The notes: generated from the sequence alone by a model not told the origin. A DNA stretch of 64,000 nucleotides from Staphylococcus canis (GCF_016238445.1 NZ_JABANU010000005.1:1-64000), one strand, 5' to 3'; shown: positions 36,697 to 48,802, counted from the stretch's first letter. Made by a program: numbers and translations.

Positions 36697-37383
36697 ATGC
36701 GTTATAAAGTTATTTTACTAGATTTTGATGACACAATTGTAGATTTTCATGATGCTGAAGTAAAAGCATATGAATATTTAATGGATTATTACAATGTGCC
36801 ATTAAATTTGAGAGATTATGATCAGTTTAAAGTAATTAATCAAGCTCATTGGGAAGCATTTCAACGTGGAGAACTATCTCGTCGGGAAGTTTTAAGTTTC
36901 AGATTTATTGAAACGTTTAAACATTACGGTATGACTGTAGATGGCGAAGAAGCAGATGTTATTTTCAGAGATGGCTTAGCCAAAGCACCTATAAAATTGT
37001 TAGAAGGTATGGATCGCTTACTTGATGATATGAAACATAAAGTTACAATAGCAATTGTGACGAATGGTGTTAAAGATACTCAAGAAAGACGAATAAGTCA
37101 AATGGCAATACAAGATATGATAAGCCATATATTTATTTCAGATGAGCTTGGTGTCCAAAAGCCTAAAGTGGAGTTTTTCGAAAAAGTATTTGAGGCGATG
37201 CCTGAATACGAGCGAAGTGATTTTTTAATTGTTGGGGACTCGTTAACATCAGATATTCAAGGGGGTATCAATGCTGGAATTGATACATGTTGGTATAACC
37301 ATCGTCTGCAAGATAATCAAACTTTTATACAACCTACATACACCATTACACACATCAAAGAGTTACATCATATAATTTATTAG
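36697..37383 (+). CDS. HAD-family nucleotidase (YjjG/YfnB type)
   Basis: A 228-residue phosphatase of the haloacid dehalogenase superfamily. Motif I is LLDFDDTIVDF (about 6-16, nucleophile and acid/base aspartates), motif II is IVTNGVKDT, the motif III lysine is in LGVQKPKVEFF, and motif IV is IVGDSLTSDIQGG. A helical cap domain lies between motifs I and II. This type often removes phosphate from nucleotides, including odd pyrimidine forms, but the substrate is not certain. In S. aureus a HAD gene also follows psm-beta. Confidence 0.88.
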   Translation: MRYKVILLDFDDTIVDFHDAEVKAYEYLMDYYNVPLNLRDYDQFKVINQAHWEAFQRGELSRREVLSFRFIETFKHYGMTVDGEEADVIFRDGLAKAPIKLLEGMDRLLDDMKHKVTIAIVTNGVKDTQERRISQMAIQDMISHIFISDELGVQKPKVEFFEKVFEAMPEYERSDFLIVGDSLTSDIQGGINAGIDTCWYNHRLQDNQTFIQPTYTITHIKELHHIIY

Positions 37384-37515
37384 AGATTGTAATAAGGCAA
37401 AGTTTGTACCTGCTTTAGAAGGGCAGTTTATAAGGCGTCTAACTATGTAATGAAATCAAAATTAATGTTTAAAACTGCCCTAAACTAAAGTTAAATTGCA
37501 AGTTTTAATATATTA

Positions 37516-37974
37516 TTAAGAGTTCAAATGTTGAGGATCCCAAATTAAAATGTCATGCCCATCATCATTTTTAGCTTCAAGGTCTTTGAATCCATTTCGA
37601 ATGAAAAAGTCTTTAGATTCGAAGCGCGCAATCGCTTTAATAGGTAGATTAAAAGATTTGGCGAAGTCTAATAACTGGGAGCCATACCCTTTATTTTGAT
37701 ACTTACTTAAAACCTCTAACTTCCAAACTACTAAATAATCATCATAATCTGGGAAGAATGTTTCTTCTACTTCTCCTTTACGGTATAGTGCCATGCGTGC
37801 GCCAATTGTTTCTCCTACGTAAATACCGTAAAAAGGAGATTCAGAACTTGCATCAATCATTTCTCCATGTAATTCATCAACCATATACAGATCTTTATTA
37901 CCAAAGTTTTTACGAAAAGCTTCAAAAAGTTCCTCAGTTTTGTAATTAATGTCAAGATGTTTCACTTTAGTCAT
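37516..37974 (-). CDS. GNAT-family N-acetyltransferase
   Basis: A 152-residue acetyltransferase with the acetyl-CoA motif A in VVWKLEVLSKYQNKGYGSQLLDFAK (Q/RxxGxG/A variant QNKGYG, about 95-112), and a C-terminal FFIRNGFKDLE strand. The substrate is unknown. Strong ribosome site AAGGGGGG upstream of the ATG. Divergent from bshC and convergent with the HAD gene; an imperfect GGGCAGTTT / AAACTGCCC dyad lies in the gap between (37421-37480). Confidence 0.87.
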   Translation of the reverse strand: MTKVKHLDINYKTEELFEAFRKNFGNKDLYMVDELHGEMIDASSESPFYGIYVGETIGARMALYRKGEVEETFFPDYDDYLVVWKLEVLSKYQNKGYGSQLLDFAKSFNLPIKAIARFESKDFFIRNGFKDLEAKNDDGHDILIWDPQHLNS

Positions 37975-38106
37975 TTCAATCCCCCCTTATTTGTATTACT
38001 ATAATTATAACTTATTTATCTAATTATATGAAGTAAGCCGTTAGATTGTCAGATTTAGGAGGAACAATTATACTTATAACGAATATGTTTTAAGGAGAAT
38101 TTATAC

Positions 38107-39720
38107 ATGGAGTGTTTAAATATAAAAATAGACGAAAAAGATCAATTTATTTTGAAATTAATGAACCAAGAACCGTCTGTTTTACAATTTTTTGATTATG
38201 ATCCTAATGTGATGACTAGTTTTGAAAAACGTATGGATCAACCGAGTAACAGTAGAGAAGAAGCTATTGCAAATGTGATTCGACAATATATGTCGGATCT
38301 TGAATTAACACCTGAGCAAGAGCAATCGCTACAGGCATTAGAAACAGGTGCAAAGGTTGTTATAGGTGGACAACAAGCCGGCTTATTTACAGGGCCTTTA
38401 TATACATTTCATAAAATTGTGTCTATTATTATTAAATCTAATGAACTTGAAGAAAAGTTCCAAAAACCAGTTGTTCCGGTGTTCTGGATAGCGGGAGAAG
38501 ATCACGATTTTGATGAAGTCAATCATACTTATGTAATGAGAGAACGCGATGGGCTTTTAGAGAAGGTTAAATATCACACGATGACACCGCCGACGACATC
38601 AGTTTCTCATTATAAACCAGATCAAGAAGCACTACATGAAGCATTAACACACTACTTTAAAATGCTTCCAGAAACGAAATATTCAAAAACATTATATACT
38701 CAATTAAAGCAAATGATTGAAACTGTAACAAATTGGACAGAACTGTTTAAGAAAATGGTACATGAATGTTTTAAAAGTAAAGGGCTTTTGTTGATAGATT
38801 CTCAGTATGGACCATTACGTACGATTGAAAAACCGTTGCTAAATCAAATTGTCGAGCAACATCAAAAAATTGATGATGCATTTCGTGATATGCAAGTTCA
38901 AACCCAAGGACAGGGTTTAGACGCGATGATTATGACAGATACAAATGTGCATTTATTTTTAGAAGTTGATGGGCAAAGACAACTCCTTAAATATGAAAAT
39001 GGAGTGTATCGAGTAAATAAAACAGATGACACATATTCCAAAGCGGAATTAGAGCATCTTATCGAAACGAATCCTGAACGATTTTCTAATAATGTCGTTA
39101 CTAGACCACTTATGCAAGAATGGTTATTTAATACAGTAGCATTTGTGGGAGGTCCTAGTGAAATAAAATATTGGGCAGAACTTAAAGGTGTATTTCGTTT
39201 ATTTGATATTGAGATGCCTATCGTATTACCAAGGATGCGTATGACTTATATTACTTCAAAAGCACAAAAACTATTACATCAGTATCAAATTGAAGCAAGT
39301 CAAGTTATACAAAGTGGAATTGACGATGCAAAAGACGCTTTCATAAGAGCACAAGCTTCAGATCAAGTTTTAGATGACATTGATAATATGATTGAGCAAC
39401 AAAATCTTTTTTATCAACAGCTTGAAACAGAAATGTCTAAAACAGAAGACAATCGTCGTTTACTTAAGAAAAATCATGAAATCCAATTACATCAGTATCA
39501 ATTTCTAAAACGTCGTTATTTACGTAATATTGAGAGAGAGAATGAGGTTAGTATGCGTCATTTCGCACAGCTAACACATACGCTTCATCCTATGGGAGGG
39601 TTACAAGAAAGAGTGTGGAACCCACTACAATTACTTAATATTTACGGAATGGATATATTTACCTCCACCACATATCCTCCACTTCGTTATACTTTCGATC
39701 AAATCGTTATACAAATATAG
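38107..39720 (+). CDS. bshC: Bacillithiol biosynthesis cysteine-adding enzyme BshC
   Basis: Last step of bacillithiol synthesis: addition of cysteine to glucosaminyl-malate, giving the main low-molecular-weight thiol of staphylococci. 537 residues, usual length. Recognisable features are the VVIGGQQAGLFTGPLYT loop, PVFWIAGEDHDFDEVNHTY with its HDFDE cluster, VGGPSEIKYWAEL, and a long coiled coil near residues 405-480. AAGGAG upstream of the ATG. It lies directly before mraZ in the order common to Bacillus and Staphylococcus. Confidence 0.96.
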   Translation: MECLNIKIDEKDQFILKLMNQEPSVLQFFDYDPNVMTSFEKRMDQPSNSREEAIANVIRQYMSDLELTPEQEQSLQALETGAKVVIGGQQAGLFTGPLYTFHKIVSIIIKSNELEEKFQKPVVPVFWIAGEDHDFDEVNHTYVMRERDGLLEKVKYHTMTPPTTSVSHYKPDQEALHEALTHYFKMLPETKYSKTLYTQLKQMIETVTNWTELFKKMVHECFKSKGLLLIDSQYGPLRTIEKPLLNQIVEQHQKIDDAFRDMQVQTQGQGLDAMIMTDTNVHLFLEVDGQRQLLKYENGVYRVNKTDDTYSKAELEHLIETNPERFSNNVVTRPLMQEWLFNTVAFVGGPSEIKYWAELKGVFRLFDIEMPIVLPRMRMTYITSKAQKLLHQYQIEASQVIQSGIDDAKDAFIRAQASDQVLDDIDNMIEQQNLFYQQLETEMSKTEDNRRLLKKNHEIQLHQYQFLKRRYLRNIERENEVSMRHFAQLTHTLHPMGGLQERVWNPLQLLNIYGMDIFTSTTYPPLRYTFDQIVIQI

Positions 39721-39810
39721 ATATAAACACAGTTTAGAGCAATTCGTTAAATGACGGATTGCTCTTTTTTTAACTTGAAAGAAAAATTTTATATCAATTT
39801 TACATAATTA

Positions 39811-39835
39811 GTGGAGGATAGTGGGGAGATGTGGT
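39811..39835 (+). promoter_or_regulatory. Candidate MraZ operator: three GTGG repeats at 10-bp steps
   Basis: GTGGA, GTGGG and GTGGT start at 39811, 39821 and 39831, exactly one helical turn apart and 30-54 bp before mraZ. MraZ proteins of other bacteria repress their own dcw operon through short TGGGN-type direct repeats with 5-bp spacers, which is this geometry. The sequence is too G-rich for the surrounding AT-rich DNA to be likely by chance. Confidence 0.6.
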
Positions 39836-39864
39836 AAATTATAAATATGGTGAGGTGACATAGG

Positions 39865-40296
39865 ATGTTCATGGGAGAGTACGAAAATAAACTCGACGCA
39901 AAAGGTCGAATGATTGTACCAGCTAAGTTCAGACAACAATTGAATGAACGTTTTATTATCACCAGAGGCCTAGATAAATGTTTGTTTGGCTATACAATTG
40001 AAGAGTGGCAAACTATTGAAGAAAAACTCAAAACCTTACCAATGACAAAACGTGATGCACGGAAGTTCACACGTATGTTTTTCTCAGGTGCGACTGAAGT
40101 TGAGTTAGACAAACAAGGACGAATAAATATTCCAAGTACATTAAGGCAATATGCCAATCTAGATAAGGATTGTACCGTAATCGGTGTTTCGAATCGTATC
40201 GAAATATGGGATAGAGCAGCTTGGAATGATTTTTATGATGAATCTGAAGATAATTTTGAAGAGATCGCTGAAGATTTAATTGATTTCGATTTTTAA
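39865..40296 (+). CDS. mraZ: Transcriptional regulator MraZ
   Basis: A 143-residue protein made of two AbrB/SpoVT-type swapped-hairpin halves, each with the DxKGR motif: [16 protein letters not shown] (about 8-23) and [15 protein letters not shown] (about 79-93). It forms ring-shaped oligomers on DNA. First gene of the dcw cluster; a matching repeat operator lies just upstream, so autorepression is likely. GAGGTGA precedes the ATG. Confidence 0.96.
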   Translation: MFMGEYENKLDAKGRMIVPAKFRQQLNERFIITRGLDKCLFGYTIEEWQTIEEKLKTLPMTKRDARKFTRMFFSGATEVELDKQGRINIPSTLRQYANLDKDCTVIGVSNRIEIWDRAAWNDFYDESEDNFEEIAEDLIDFDF

Positions 40297-40311
40297 AATG
40301 GAGGGATAGCA

Positions 40312-41247
40312 GTGTTTCATCACATTAGCGTGTTGTTAAAGGAAACCGTCGACCAACTTAATATTAAGCCAGACGGTATTTATATCGATTGCACGTTAGG
40401 TGGTGCAGGGCACTCATCTTATTTATTAAGTAAATTGTCAGATGAAGGACGCTTAATTGCTTTTGATCAAGATATAACTGCAATTGAACATGCACAAGAA
40501 AAGTTGAAAGCACATCATCACCAAGTGACATTTATACACCAAAATTTTAGAAATTTAAGTCAAGTTTTAGACGAGTTAAATATTGATAAGGTTGATGGCA
40601 TTTTATACGACTTAGGTGTTTCAAGTCCTCAATTAGACGTGCCTGAAAGAGGTTTTAGTTACCATTATGACGCAAAACTTGATATGCGAATGGATCAAAC
40701 GCAATCATTATCTGCGTATGAAGTGGTCAATGAGTGGTCCTATGAAGCACTAGTCAAGATTTTTTTCCGCTATGGCGAAGAGAAATTCTCTAAACAAATT
40801 GCACGTCGTATTGAAGCGAAACGCCGTGAACACCCAATTGAGACAACCTTTGAATTAGTAGAGTGTATTAAAGAAGGAATACCAGCTAAAGCACGTAGAA
40901 CAGGTGGTCATCCTGCTAAACGTGTCTTTCAAGCTATACGTATTGCTGTAAATGATGAGCTTAAAGCGTTTGAAGATTCACTAGAACAAGCAATCCAACG
41001 TGTTAATATTCATGGAAGAATTTCAGTGATTACTTTCCATTCACTTGAAGATCGCTTATGTAAGCAAATGTTTCAAGAATATGAGAAAGGTCCTGAGGTT
41101 CCTAGAGGTTTGCCAGTGATCCCTGAAGCGTATACACCTAAGCTTAAACGTGTAAATCGTAAGCCGATCATAGCGAGTCAAGATGACTTGGATCAAAATA
41201 ATAGAGCGAGAAGTGCAAAGTTAAGAGTAGCAGAAATATTGAAGTAA
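40312..41247 (+). CDS. rsmH: 16S rRNA (cytosine(1402)-N4)-methyltransferase
   Basis: SAM-dependent methyltransferase for C1402 in the decoding centre of 16S rRNA. 311 residues. Motif I is [16 protein letters not shown] (about 24-39), then [12 protein letters not shown] and the downstream [18 protein letters not shown] and [12 protein letters not shown] segments, all family hallmarks. GTG start with GGAGGGA upstream. It follows mraZ after 15 bp. Confidence 0.97.
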   Translation: MFHHISVLLKETVDQLNIKPDGIYIDCTLGGAGHSSYLLSKLSDEGRLIAFDQDITAIEHAQEKLKAHHHQVTFIHQNFRNLSQVLDELNIDKVDGILYDLGVSSPQLDVPERGFSYHYDAKLDMRMDQTQSLSAYEVVNEWSYEALVKIFFRYGEEKFSKQIARRIEAKRREHPIETTFELVECIKEGIPAKARRTGGHPAKRVFQAIRIAVNDELKAFEDSLEQAIQRVNIHGRISVITFHSLEDRLCKQMFQEYEKGPEVPRGLPVIPEAYTPKLKRVNRKPIIASQDDLDQNNRARSAKLRVAEILK

Positions 41248-41262
41248 AGGGGAGAAAATAAA

Positions 41263-41664
41263 ATGGCTGTTGAAAAGATATACGAACCTTATCATTTACA
41301 CGAAACAGAGCCTCAAGTAGCACCTAAGCAACAACCAAAAGTAGATCAAAAGCCGATAAAAAAGCAAATTGTAGTTAAGTTAACTAAATTTGAAAAAATG
41401 TTATACATAACGCTTGTTACGTTGATTGCGGTGGTTAGCATTTATCTCCTGTCATTAAAGATGGATGCATATGATACACGAGGTAAAATTGCAGATTTGG
41501 ATTATAAAATTGAACAACAATCTAGTCAAAATAGCGCATTAAAATCTGAAACTATGAAAAACGCTTCATATGAACGCATCTATAAAAAAGCTGAAGAACA
41601 AGGCATGAGTCTCAAGAACGACAATGTAAAGGTAGTGCGTAATAATGGCGAGACGAAAAATTAA
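41263..41664 (+). CDS. ftsL: Cell division protein FtsL
   Basis: A 133-residue bitopic membrane protein of the divisome. A cytoplasmic basic part (about 1-45) is followed by one helix (MLYITLVTLIAVVSIYLL, about 47-64), then an extracellular coiled coil (about 70-115). It works with DivIB and DivIC to switch on septal wall synthesis. It overlaps the pbp1 start by 20 bp. Sequence is poorly conserved; identity rests on position, length and topology. Confidence 0.92.
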   Translation: MAVEKIYEPYHLHETEPQVAPKQQPKVDQKPIKKQIVVKLTKFEKMLYITLVTLIAVVSIYLLSLKMDAYDTRGKIADLDYKIEQQSSQNSALKSETMKNASYERIYKKAEEQGMSLKNDNVKVVRNNGETKN

Positions 41665-43798
41665 AATCAAAAAAAATAAACTAGGAGCAGTCCTCCTGAT
41701 CAGCTTTTTCGGACTGCTCTTTTTTCTATTGGTTTTACGATACAGTTTTGTAATGATTACAGGTCAATCTTCTGGCCAAAACCTCATTACAAAAGCAAAT
41801 GAAAAGTATTTATCGAATTTAGAAGAACAGGCGCAACGGGGAACAATTTATGACCGAAATGGCAAGGTGTTAGCTGAAGATGTAGACCGTTTCCGTTTAG
41901 CAGCTGTAATTGACAAAAGAGCAAGTCAAGATACTGATAAGCCTAGACATGTCGTTGATAAAGATAAAACAGCTAAAAAACTTGCAACTGTTATCGATAT
42001 GTCTGAAGCAGATATTAAAAAAAGGTTAAATATGAAAAAGGCATTTCAGGTCGAATTTGGTAAAGCAGGCCAAAACTTAACTTATCAAGATAAAGAAAAA
42101 ATAGAAGAAATGAAATTACCAGGTATTACGATGTATCCAGAAGTGCAACGTTTTTATCCAAATGGTAACTTTGCCTCCCATCTCATAGGTATGGCACAAA
42201 AAGATCCAGATACGAGAGAACTTAAAGGAGCTCTAGGTGTTGAAAAGATATTTGATAGTTACTTATCAGGTGAAAATGGTCAAGCTTCTTTCGTTAAAGA
42301 TATATGGGGCTATATCGTTCCAAATTCAAAAAACGAGAAAGCACCACAAAGAGGTGACGATGTTCATTTAACAATCGACTCAAATATCCAAGTTTTTGTC
42401 GAAGAAGCGTTAGACAAAATGGTTGAGCGATATAAACCAAAAGATTTGTTTACGGTGGTTATGGATGCTAAGACAGGCGAAATTCTAGCTTACAGTCAAC
42501 GTCCAACGTTTAACCCAGATACCGGAGAAAACTTTGGTGAGAAGTGGGCGAATGACTTATATCAAAACACATATGAGCCAGGATCTACATTTAAAACATA
42601 TGGTTTAGCTGCTGCAATTCAAGAAGGTGTATTTGATCCTAAGAAAAAATATCAATCAGGTTATCGTGACATTCAAGGGTCTCGTATTTATGACTGGAAT
42701 AAAAAAGGCTGGGGCAAAATCACTATGGGATTAGGTTTTACCTATTCTTCAAATACATTAATGATGAAACTTCAAGACCTTGTTGGTGCCGATAAAATGC
42801 AATCATGGTATGAAAAGTTTGGTTTTGGTAAAACGACAGGGAGCTTGTTTGATGGAGAACAACCTGGCCATATTGCATGGGATAATGAGTTAATGCAAAA
42901 AACTTCCGCATTTGGACAATCGACAACTGTCACACCAGCTCAAATGATTCAAGCGCAATCAGCGTTCTTCAATAAAGGTAACATGTTAAAACCTTATTTT
43001 GTACAATCTATCACGGATCCAGTGCATAAAAAAACGTTTTATAAAGGTGAACGTCAAGTAGTAGGTAAACCTGTTACAGAAAAAACGGCTAACAAAGTTT
43101 TAGAGCAACTTGATCAAGTTGTAAATAGTAAAGACAGTCATGCGCAGAACTTCCGTATTGATGGTTATCGTATTGGTGGTAAAACAGGTACAGCACAAGT
43201 TGCTGACCCTGAAAATGGCGGATATGTTCAAGGTGCGAATCCTTATTTTGTAAGCTTTATTGGACATGCACCAAGTAAAAACCCTAAAGTTCTCGTTTAT
43301 TCAGGTATGAGCTTGGCTCAAAAAAATGACCAAGAAGCTTATGAGTTAGGGCCAGGATTAGCTTTTACATCGATTATGCAAAATACACTACAGTACCTTA
43401 ACATTGGTAGTGATAAAGTAGATACAGGCGCAACGATTCATAAAGTTCCAGACGTTACAAATAAAAGTGTTGATAGTGGAGAAGACACGCTAAAAGGCAA
43501 ACAATTTAATCCAGTTGTTATTGGTAGTGGAAACAAAATCGTTCAACAATCACCAGTTTCAGGTGAAAGATTACCAAATAGTAACGTCTTACTTATGACT
43601 GATGGTGACTTGACAATGCCTGATATGACAGGTTGGACACGCGATGATGTTATTGCTTTTGAAGGTTTAACAGGGGTTAAAGTACAAGTTGAAGGTAATG
43701 GATTCGTGACCTCTCAAAGTGTTTCAGCTCAAACACCTATTGATTCAAAAACAAATATTCAAATTAAAATGAGTTCAGACCAAACGAATAGTTCTTAA
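41645..43798 (+). CDS. pbp1: Penicillin-binding protein 1, septal transpeptidase
   Basis: Class B PBP needed for division, crosslinking septal peptidoglycan with FtsW. 717 residues. N-terminal membrane anchor (about 13-33), dimerization domain (RGTIYDRNGKVLA, about 66-78), transpeptidase with active-site STFK at 314-317, SSN in TYSSNTLMM and KTGTAQV near 516, then two C-terminal PASTA domains (about 595-715). The catalytic serine number equals that known for S. aureus PBP1. It is translated from within the end of ftsL. Confidence 0.96.
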   Translation: MARRKIKIKKNKLGAVLLISFFGLLFFLLVLRYSFVMITGQSSGQNLITKANEKYLSNLEEQAQRGTIYDRNGKVLAEDVDRFRLAAVIDKRASQDTDKPRHVVDKDKTAKKLATVIDMSEADIKKRLNMKKAFQVEFGKAGQNLTYQDKEKIEEMKLPGITMYPEVQRFYPNGNFASHLIGMAQKDPDTRELKGALGVEKIFDSYLSGENGQASFVKDIWGYIVPNSKNEKAPQRGDDVHLTIDSNIQVFVEEALDKMVERYKPKDLFTVVMDAKTGEILAYSQRPTFNPDTGENFGEKWANDLYQNTYEPGSTFKTYGLAAAIQEGVFDPKKKYQSGYRDIQGSRIYDWNKKGWGKITMGLGFTYSSNTLMMKLQDLVGADKMQSWYEKFGFGKTTGSLFDGEQPGHIAWDNELMQKTSAFGQSTTVTPAQMIQAQSAFFNKGNMLKPYFVQSITDPVHKKTFYKGERQVVGKPVTEKTANKVLEQLDQVVNSKDSHAQNFRIDGYRIGGKTGTAQVADPENGGYVQGANPYFVSFIGHAPSKNPKVLVYSGMSLAQKNDQEAYELGPGLAFTSIMQNTLQYLNIGSDKVDTGATIHKVPDVTNKSVDSGEDTLKGKQFNPVVIGSGNKIVQQSPVSGERLPNSNVLLMTDGDLTMPDMTGWTRDDVIAFEGLTGVKVQVEGNGFVTSQSVSAQTPIDSKTNIQIKMSSDQTNSS

Positions 43799-43953
43799 AT
43801 GAATGATTCTTAGTTAAAATGATAAACCTGGAGGAGTGAAAGGCGATTTAAGTACTTCATGCCTCTAGGGTCTTATCATAACTATCGTTTGATACCTTAA
43901 ATGAGGGATAGATTTTAGGTCTAAAAATAAAACAGAGTTTAAAGGAGTAAATT

Positions 43954-44919
43954 ATGGGTATCTTTAGTGCAATTATCGCATTTTTAATCACAGTTATTTT
44001 AGTTCCGATTTTAATACCGACTTTGAAGAAAATGAAATTTGGACAGAGTATTCGTGAAGAAGGTCCGAAAAGTCATATGAAAAAGACAGGCACACCAACT
44101 ATGGGAGGATTAACATTCTTAATTGGTGCAATTGTTACAACGATTATAGCAAGTTTATTTGTTGAACCAGCAAGTCCATTGTTATTGCTACTCTTTGTAA
44201 CAATTGGTTTTGGCTTAATAGGATTTATCGACGACTATATTATTGTTGTTAAAAAGAATAATCAGGGTTTAACGAGTAAACAAAAGTTACTTGCGCAAAT
44301 TTTAATAGCTGTTATTTTCTTCTTTGTAGCTAAAGGGTTAAATGCTTTTGATTTCTCAACGAATATCAACATTCCATTCACTGATGCTGGCATTCCATTG
44401 TCATTTGCTTACGTAATTTTTATTATTTTCTGGCAAGTTGGATTTTCAAATGCAGTGAATTTAACGGATGGTCTTGATGGATTAGCGACAGGTTTATCCA
44501 TTATCGGATTTACAATGTACGCGATTATGAGTTTTGTGCTTGATCAACCTGCTATTGGTATTTTCTGTATTATCATGATTGCTGCTTTAGCTGGCTTTTT
44601 ACCATACAATTTAAATCCTGCAAAAGTATTTATGGGAGATACGGGAAGTTTAGCATTAGGTGGTATTTTTGCAACAATCTCAATCATGCTAAATCAAGAG
44701 CTATCATTACTGTTTGTTGGACTTGTTTTTGTATTAGAAACATTATCAGTCATGATTCAAGTAACTTCATTTAAATTAACAGGTAAACGTATTTTCAAAA
44801 TGAGTCCGCTCCATCATCATTTTGAGTTAGTCGGATGGAGTGAATGGAAAGTGGTTACAGTATTTTGGACAGTGGGACTGATTACTGGACTTATTGGATT
44901 ATGGATTGGAGTGAATTAA
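43954..44919 (+). CDS. mraY: Phospho-MurNAc-pentapeptide transferase
   Basis: Makes lipid I by transferring phospho-MurNAc-pentapeptide from UDP to undecaprenyl phosphate at the inner membrane face. 321 residues, ten membrane helices. Catalytic motifs are FIDDYIIVVKKNNQGL (about 91-106), NLTDGLDGLATG (about 170-181) and the histidine-rich MSPLHHHFELVGW loop. About 155 bp separate it from pbp1, with no strong terminator. It is followed at once by murD, whose start abuts the stop codon. Confidence 0.97.
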   Translation: MGIFSAIIAFLITVILVPILIPTLKKMKFGQSIREEGPKSHMKKTGTPTMGGLTFLIGAIVTTIIASLFVEPASPLLLLLFVTIGFGLIGFIDDYIIVVKKNNQGLTSKQKLLAQILIAVIFFFVAKGLNAFDFSTNINIPFTDAGIPLSFAYVIFIIFWQVGFSNAVNLTDGLDGLATGLSIIGFTMYAIMSFVLDQPAIGIFCIIMIAALAGFLPYNLNPAKVFMGDTGSLALGGIFATISIMLNQELSLLFVGLVFVLETLSVMIQVTSFKLTGKRIFKMSPLHHHFELVGWSEWKVVTVFWTVGLITGLIGLWIGVN

Positions 44920-46269
44920 TTGATTAATTATACTGGTTTGAAAGACCGAAAAGTACTTGTTATTGGTTTAGCTAAAAGTGGTTATGAATCAGCAAAGTTA
45001 TTGCATCGTCTAGGTGCAGAGGTCACAGTTAATGATGGCAAAGACCTCTCAAATGATCCGCATGCTAAAGATTTAGAAGCTATGGGCATTACAGTTGTTG
45101 GTGGATCACATCCACTCGCTTTATTAGATGAAAGTCCCGTGATTTTTAAAAATCCAGGTATCCCATATACAGTGCCGATTATTCAGGAAGCACAAAACAG
45201 AGATCTAACTATTTTGACAGAAGTTGAATTAAGCTATCTCGTATCAGAAGCGCCAATTATTGGTATTACTGGAACAAATGGGAAGACAACAGTGACATCT
45301 TTAATAGGAGATATGTTCGATAAAAGCCGAGAAAATGGTCGCCTAGCAGGAAATATCGGTTATGTTGCTTCAAAAGTAGCATCAGAGGTCAAAGCGAATG
45401 AATATTTAGTTACAGAGCTATCTTCTTTTCAATTATTAGGAATACAACAATTTAGACCACATATTGCGATTATCACTAATATTTATTCTGCACACCTCGA
45501 CTACCATGAAACTTTAGAAAACTATCAAAATGCGAAAAAAAGAATTTATCAAAACCAAACTGAAAGTGATTATCTTATTTTCAACTATCATCAACGTCAC
45601 TTAATTGATACGTCTGAGATTAAGTCTAAAGTATTATATTTCTCGACAGAACATCCTGTTGAGGGTATTTATGTTGAAAATAATTATATAGTATATAATG
45701 ACGTTCGGATTATACATTTAGACGACATTGTACTTCCAGGTCAACATAATCTTGAAAATATTTTAGCATCAGTACTTGCAGCAATTTTAGCTGGCGTGTC
45801 TATTAGTGCAATTATTCAATCACTTACAACATTTTCAGGCATTGAACATCGATTACAATACATTGGTAATAATAAAACAAATAAATATTACAACGATTCA
45901 AAGGCTACAAACGTTCTAGCCACACAATTTGCTTTAAACGCATTCCAACAACCTATTATTTGGTTATGTGGTGGTCTAGATCGTGGAAATGGTTTTGATG
46001 AACTTATTCCTTATATGGAACATGTGCGAGTGGTCGTGGCGTTTGGACAAACTCAAGAAAAGTTTGTGAAACTAGGTGAGAGCCAAGGTAAATACGTAAT
46101 ACGCGCAAAAGACGTTGTAGATGCAGTCGATCAAGTTCAAGAAGTCATTGAACCCAATGACGTTGTACTTTTATCGCCAGCCTGCGCAAGTTGGGACCAA
46201 TATGATACCTTTGAACAACGCGGTGAAATGTTTATAAATGCTTTCCGTAAACATTTACCATCTCATTAA
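44920..46269 (+). CDS. murD: UDP-N-acetylmuramoylalanine-D-glutamate ligase
   Basis: ATP-dependent cytoplasmic ligase adding D-glutamate to UDP-MurNAc-L-Ala. 449 residues in three domains: N-terminal nucleotide-binding fold ([21 protein letters not shown]), central ATPase with [14 protein letters not shown] (about 114-127), and a C-terminal domain ([31 protein letters not shown]). TTG start with GGAGTG, overlapping the end of mraY. D-glutamate comes from MurI, also in this window. Confidence 0.97.
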   Translation: MINYTGLKDRKVLVIGLAKSGYESAKLLHRLGAEVTVNDGKDLSNDPHAKDLEAMGITVVGGSHPLALLDESPVIFKNPGIPYTVPIIQEAQNRDLTILTEVELSYLVSEAPIIGITGTNGKTTVTSLIGDMFDKSRENGRLAGNIGYVASKVASEVKANEYLVTELSSFQLLGIQQFRPHIAIITNIYSAHLDYHETLENYQNAKKRIYQNQTESDYLIFNYHQRHLIDTSEIKSKVLYFSTEHPVEGIYVENNYIVYNDVRIIHLDDIVLPGQHNLENILASVLAAILAGVSISAIIQSLTTFSGIEHRLQYIGNNKTNKYYNDSKATNVLATQFALNAFQQPIIWLCGGLDRGNGFDELIPYMEHVRVVVAFGQTQEKFVKLGESQGKYVIRAKDVVDAVDQVQEVIEPNDVVLLSPACASWDQYDTFEQRGEMFINAFRKHLPSH

Positions 46270-46283
46270 AGGATGTGTCGTTC

Positions 46284-47168
46284 ATGAGTGAAGAGATTCC
46301 ACAAATACAAAATGAATATCTTAAAGAAAAACGTAAAAAACAATTGCGTAAACGACGTCGTATTCAAAGAAATGTGATTGCCCTACTCATCCTATTAGTT
46401 ATATTTATTTTGTTATATATGTTTACACCTGTAAGTAAAATTACTTCGGTTACAGTAAAAGGGAATCACAATGTATCAGAAAGTGAGATAAAAAAAGCGT
46501 TAAACATTGAAAAACAGCCGCGAACTTATGCCTACTCATCCAGAAAGGCAGAAAAAAGATTGGAGTCTCATGATCTAATTCAATCGGCTCAAGTTAAGAA
46601 AGGTTTATTTAACCATATAACAGTCGAAATTGATGAATACAAAATTGTAGGAATAAGCGCTCAGAAAAATAAAGACGTACCCATTTTAGAAACTGGTAAA
46701 GCATTAACGCAATTTAGAGGGACACTTCCAAATGATGCACCATTTTTATCAGGTTTTAAAGGTTCAACTAAAAGGGAAATGGTCAAAGCATTGAGTAAAA
46801 TGGATAATCAAACACGTGCTCAAATTTCAGAAATTGTATATGCGCCGCAAAAAAATGAAAGTCATTTAATACAATTGTTTATGAAAGATGGTATTGAAGT
46901 TCTAGGCAATATAAACTCTATCAATCAAAAGTTAAAATACTATCCTAGTATGTCTAAAGCACTTGAAAGAGATGAAACAGGTGAACTCAAAAAATCAGGA
47001 TATATCGATTTATCTGTGGGAGCGACGTTTATTCCATATGAAAACGTTAAAAATGATGAAATGAACTCAGCTAGTGCTAAAGATGTACAAAAAAGTTCTG
47101 TTTCAACAAATGAAGCAAAAGAAGCGTTACAAAAAGCATTAAATAAGATTAAAGAAGAAGAAAAATGA
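46284..47168 (+). CDS. divIB: Cell division protein DivIB (FtsQ)
   Basis: A 294-residue bitopic divisome protein. Its cytoplasmic part is very basic (KEKRKKQLRKRRRIQRN), followed by one helix (VIALLILLVIFILLYMF, about 32-48), an extracellular POTRA domain (VSKITSVTVKGNHNVSESEI) and a beta domain, with a Lys/Ser-rich tail. A GTG at 46275 would add three residues, but AAAGGA is properly spaced only from ATG 46284. Confidence 0.94.
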   Translation: MSEEIPQIQNEYLKEKRKKQLRKRRRIQRNVIALLILLVIFILLYMFTPVSKITSVTVKGNHNVSESEIKKALNIEKQPRTYAYSSRKAEKRLESHDLIQSAQVKKGLFNHITVEIDEYKIVGISAQKNKDVPILETGKALTQFRGTLPNDAPFLSGFKGSTKREMVKALSKMDNQTRAQISEIVYAPQKNESHLIQLFMKDGIEVLGNINSINQKLKYYPSMSKALERDETGELKKSGYIDLSVGATFIPYENVKNDEMNSASAKDVQKSSVSTNEAKEALQKALNKIKEEEK

Positions 47169-47341
47169 TACATGAATAAAATCATTACACATAACAATGC
47201 TAAATAGTAACCGTTTTAAATTTATAATAAATATTTTATAAGTGTTGTGGTCAATATTCGGAATATCGTTCCTATCGAAATAGTAAGAATTAATCTAATT
47301 TCACGAAAAAAGTTAAAATATCAATGTGTTTATAGTTCACA

Positions 47342-47370
47342 TTGATAGTGTGTTATTGTAAACTTATAAT
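47342..47370 (+). promoter_or_regulatory. ftsAZ promoter
   Basis: TTGATA (47342-47347), 17 bp, TATAAT (47365-47370), 37 bp before ftsA. It gives ftsA and ftsZ an own transcript inside the dcw cluster; the 239-bp gap after divIB otherwise holds no gene. Confidence 0.75.
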
Positions 47371-47389
47371 AGTGTAGATATGTAAATAA

Positions 47390-48802
<1,413 letters not shown>

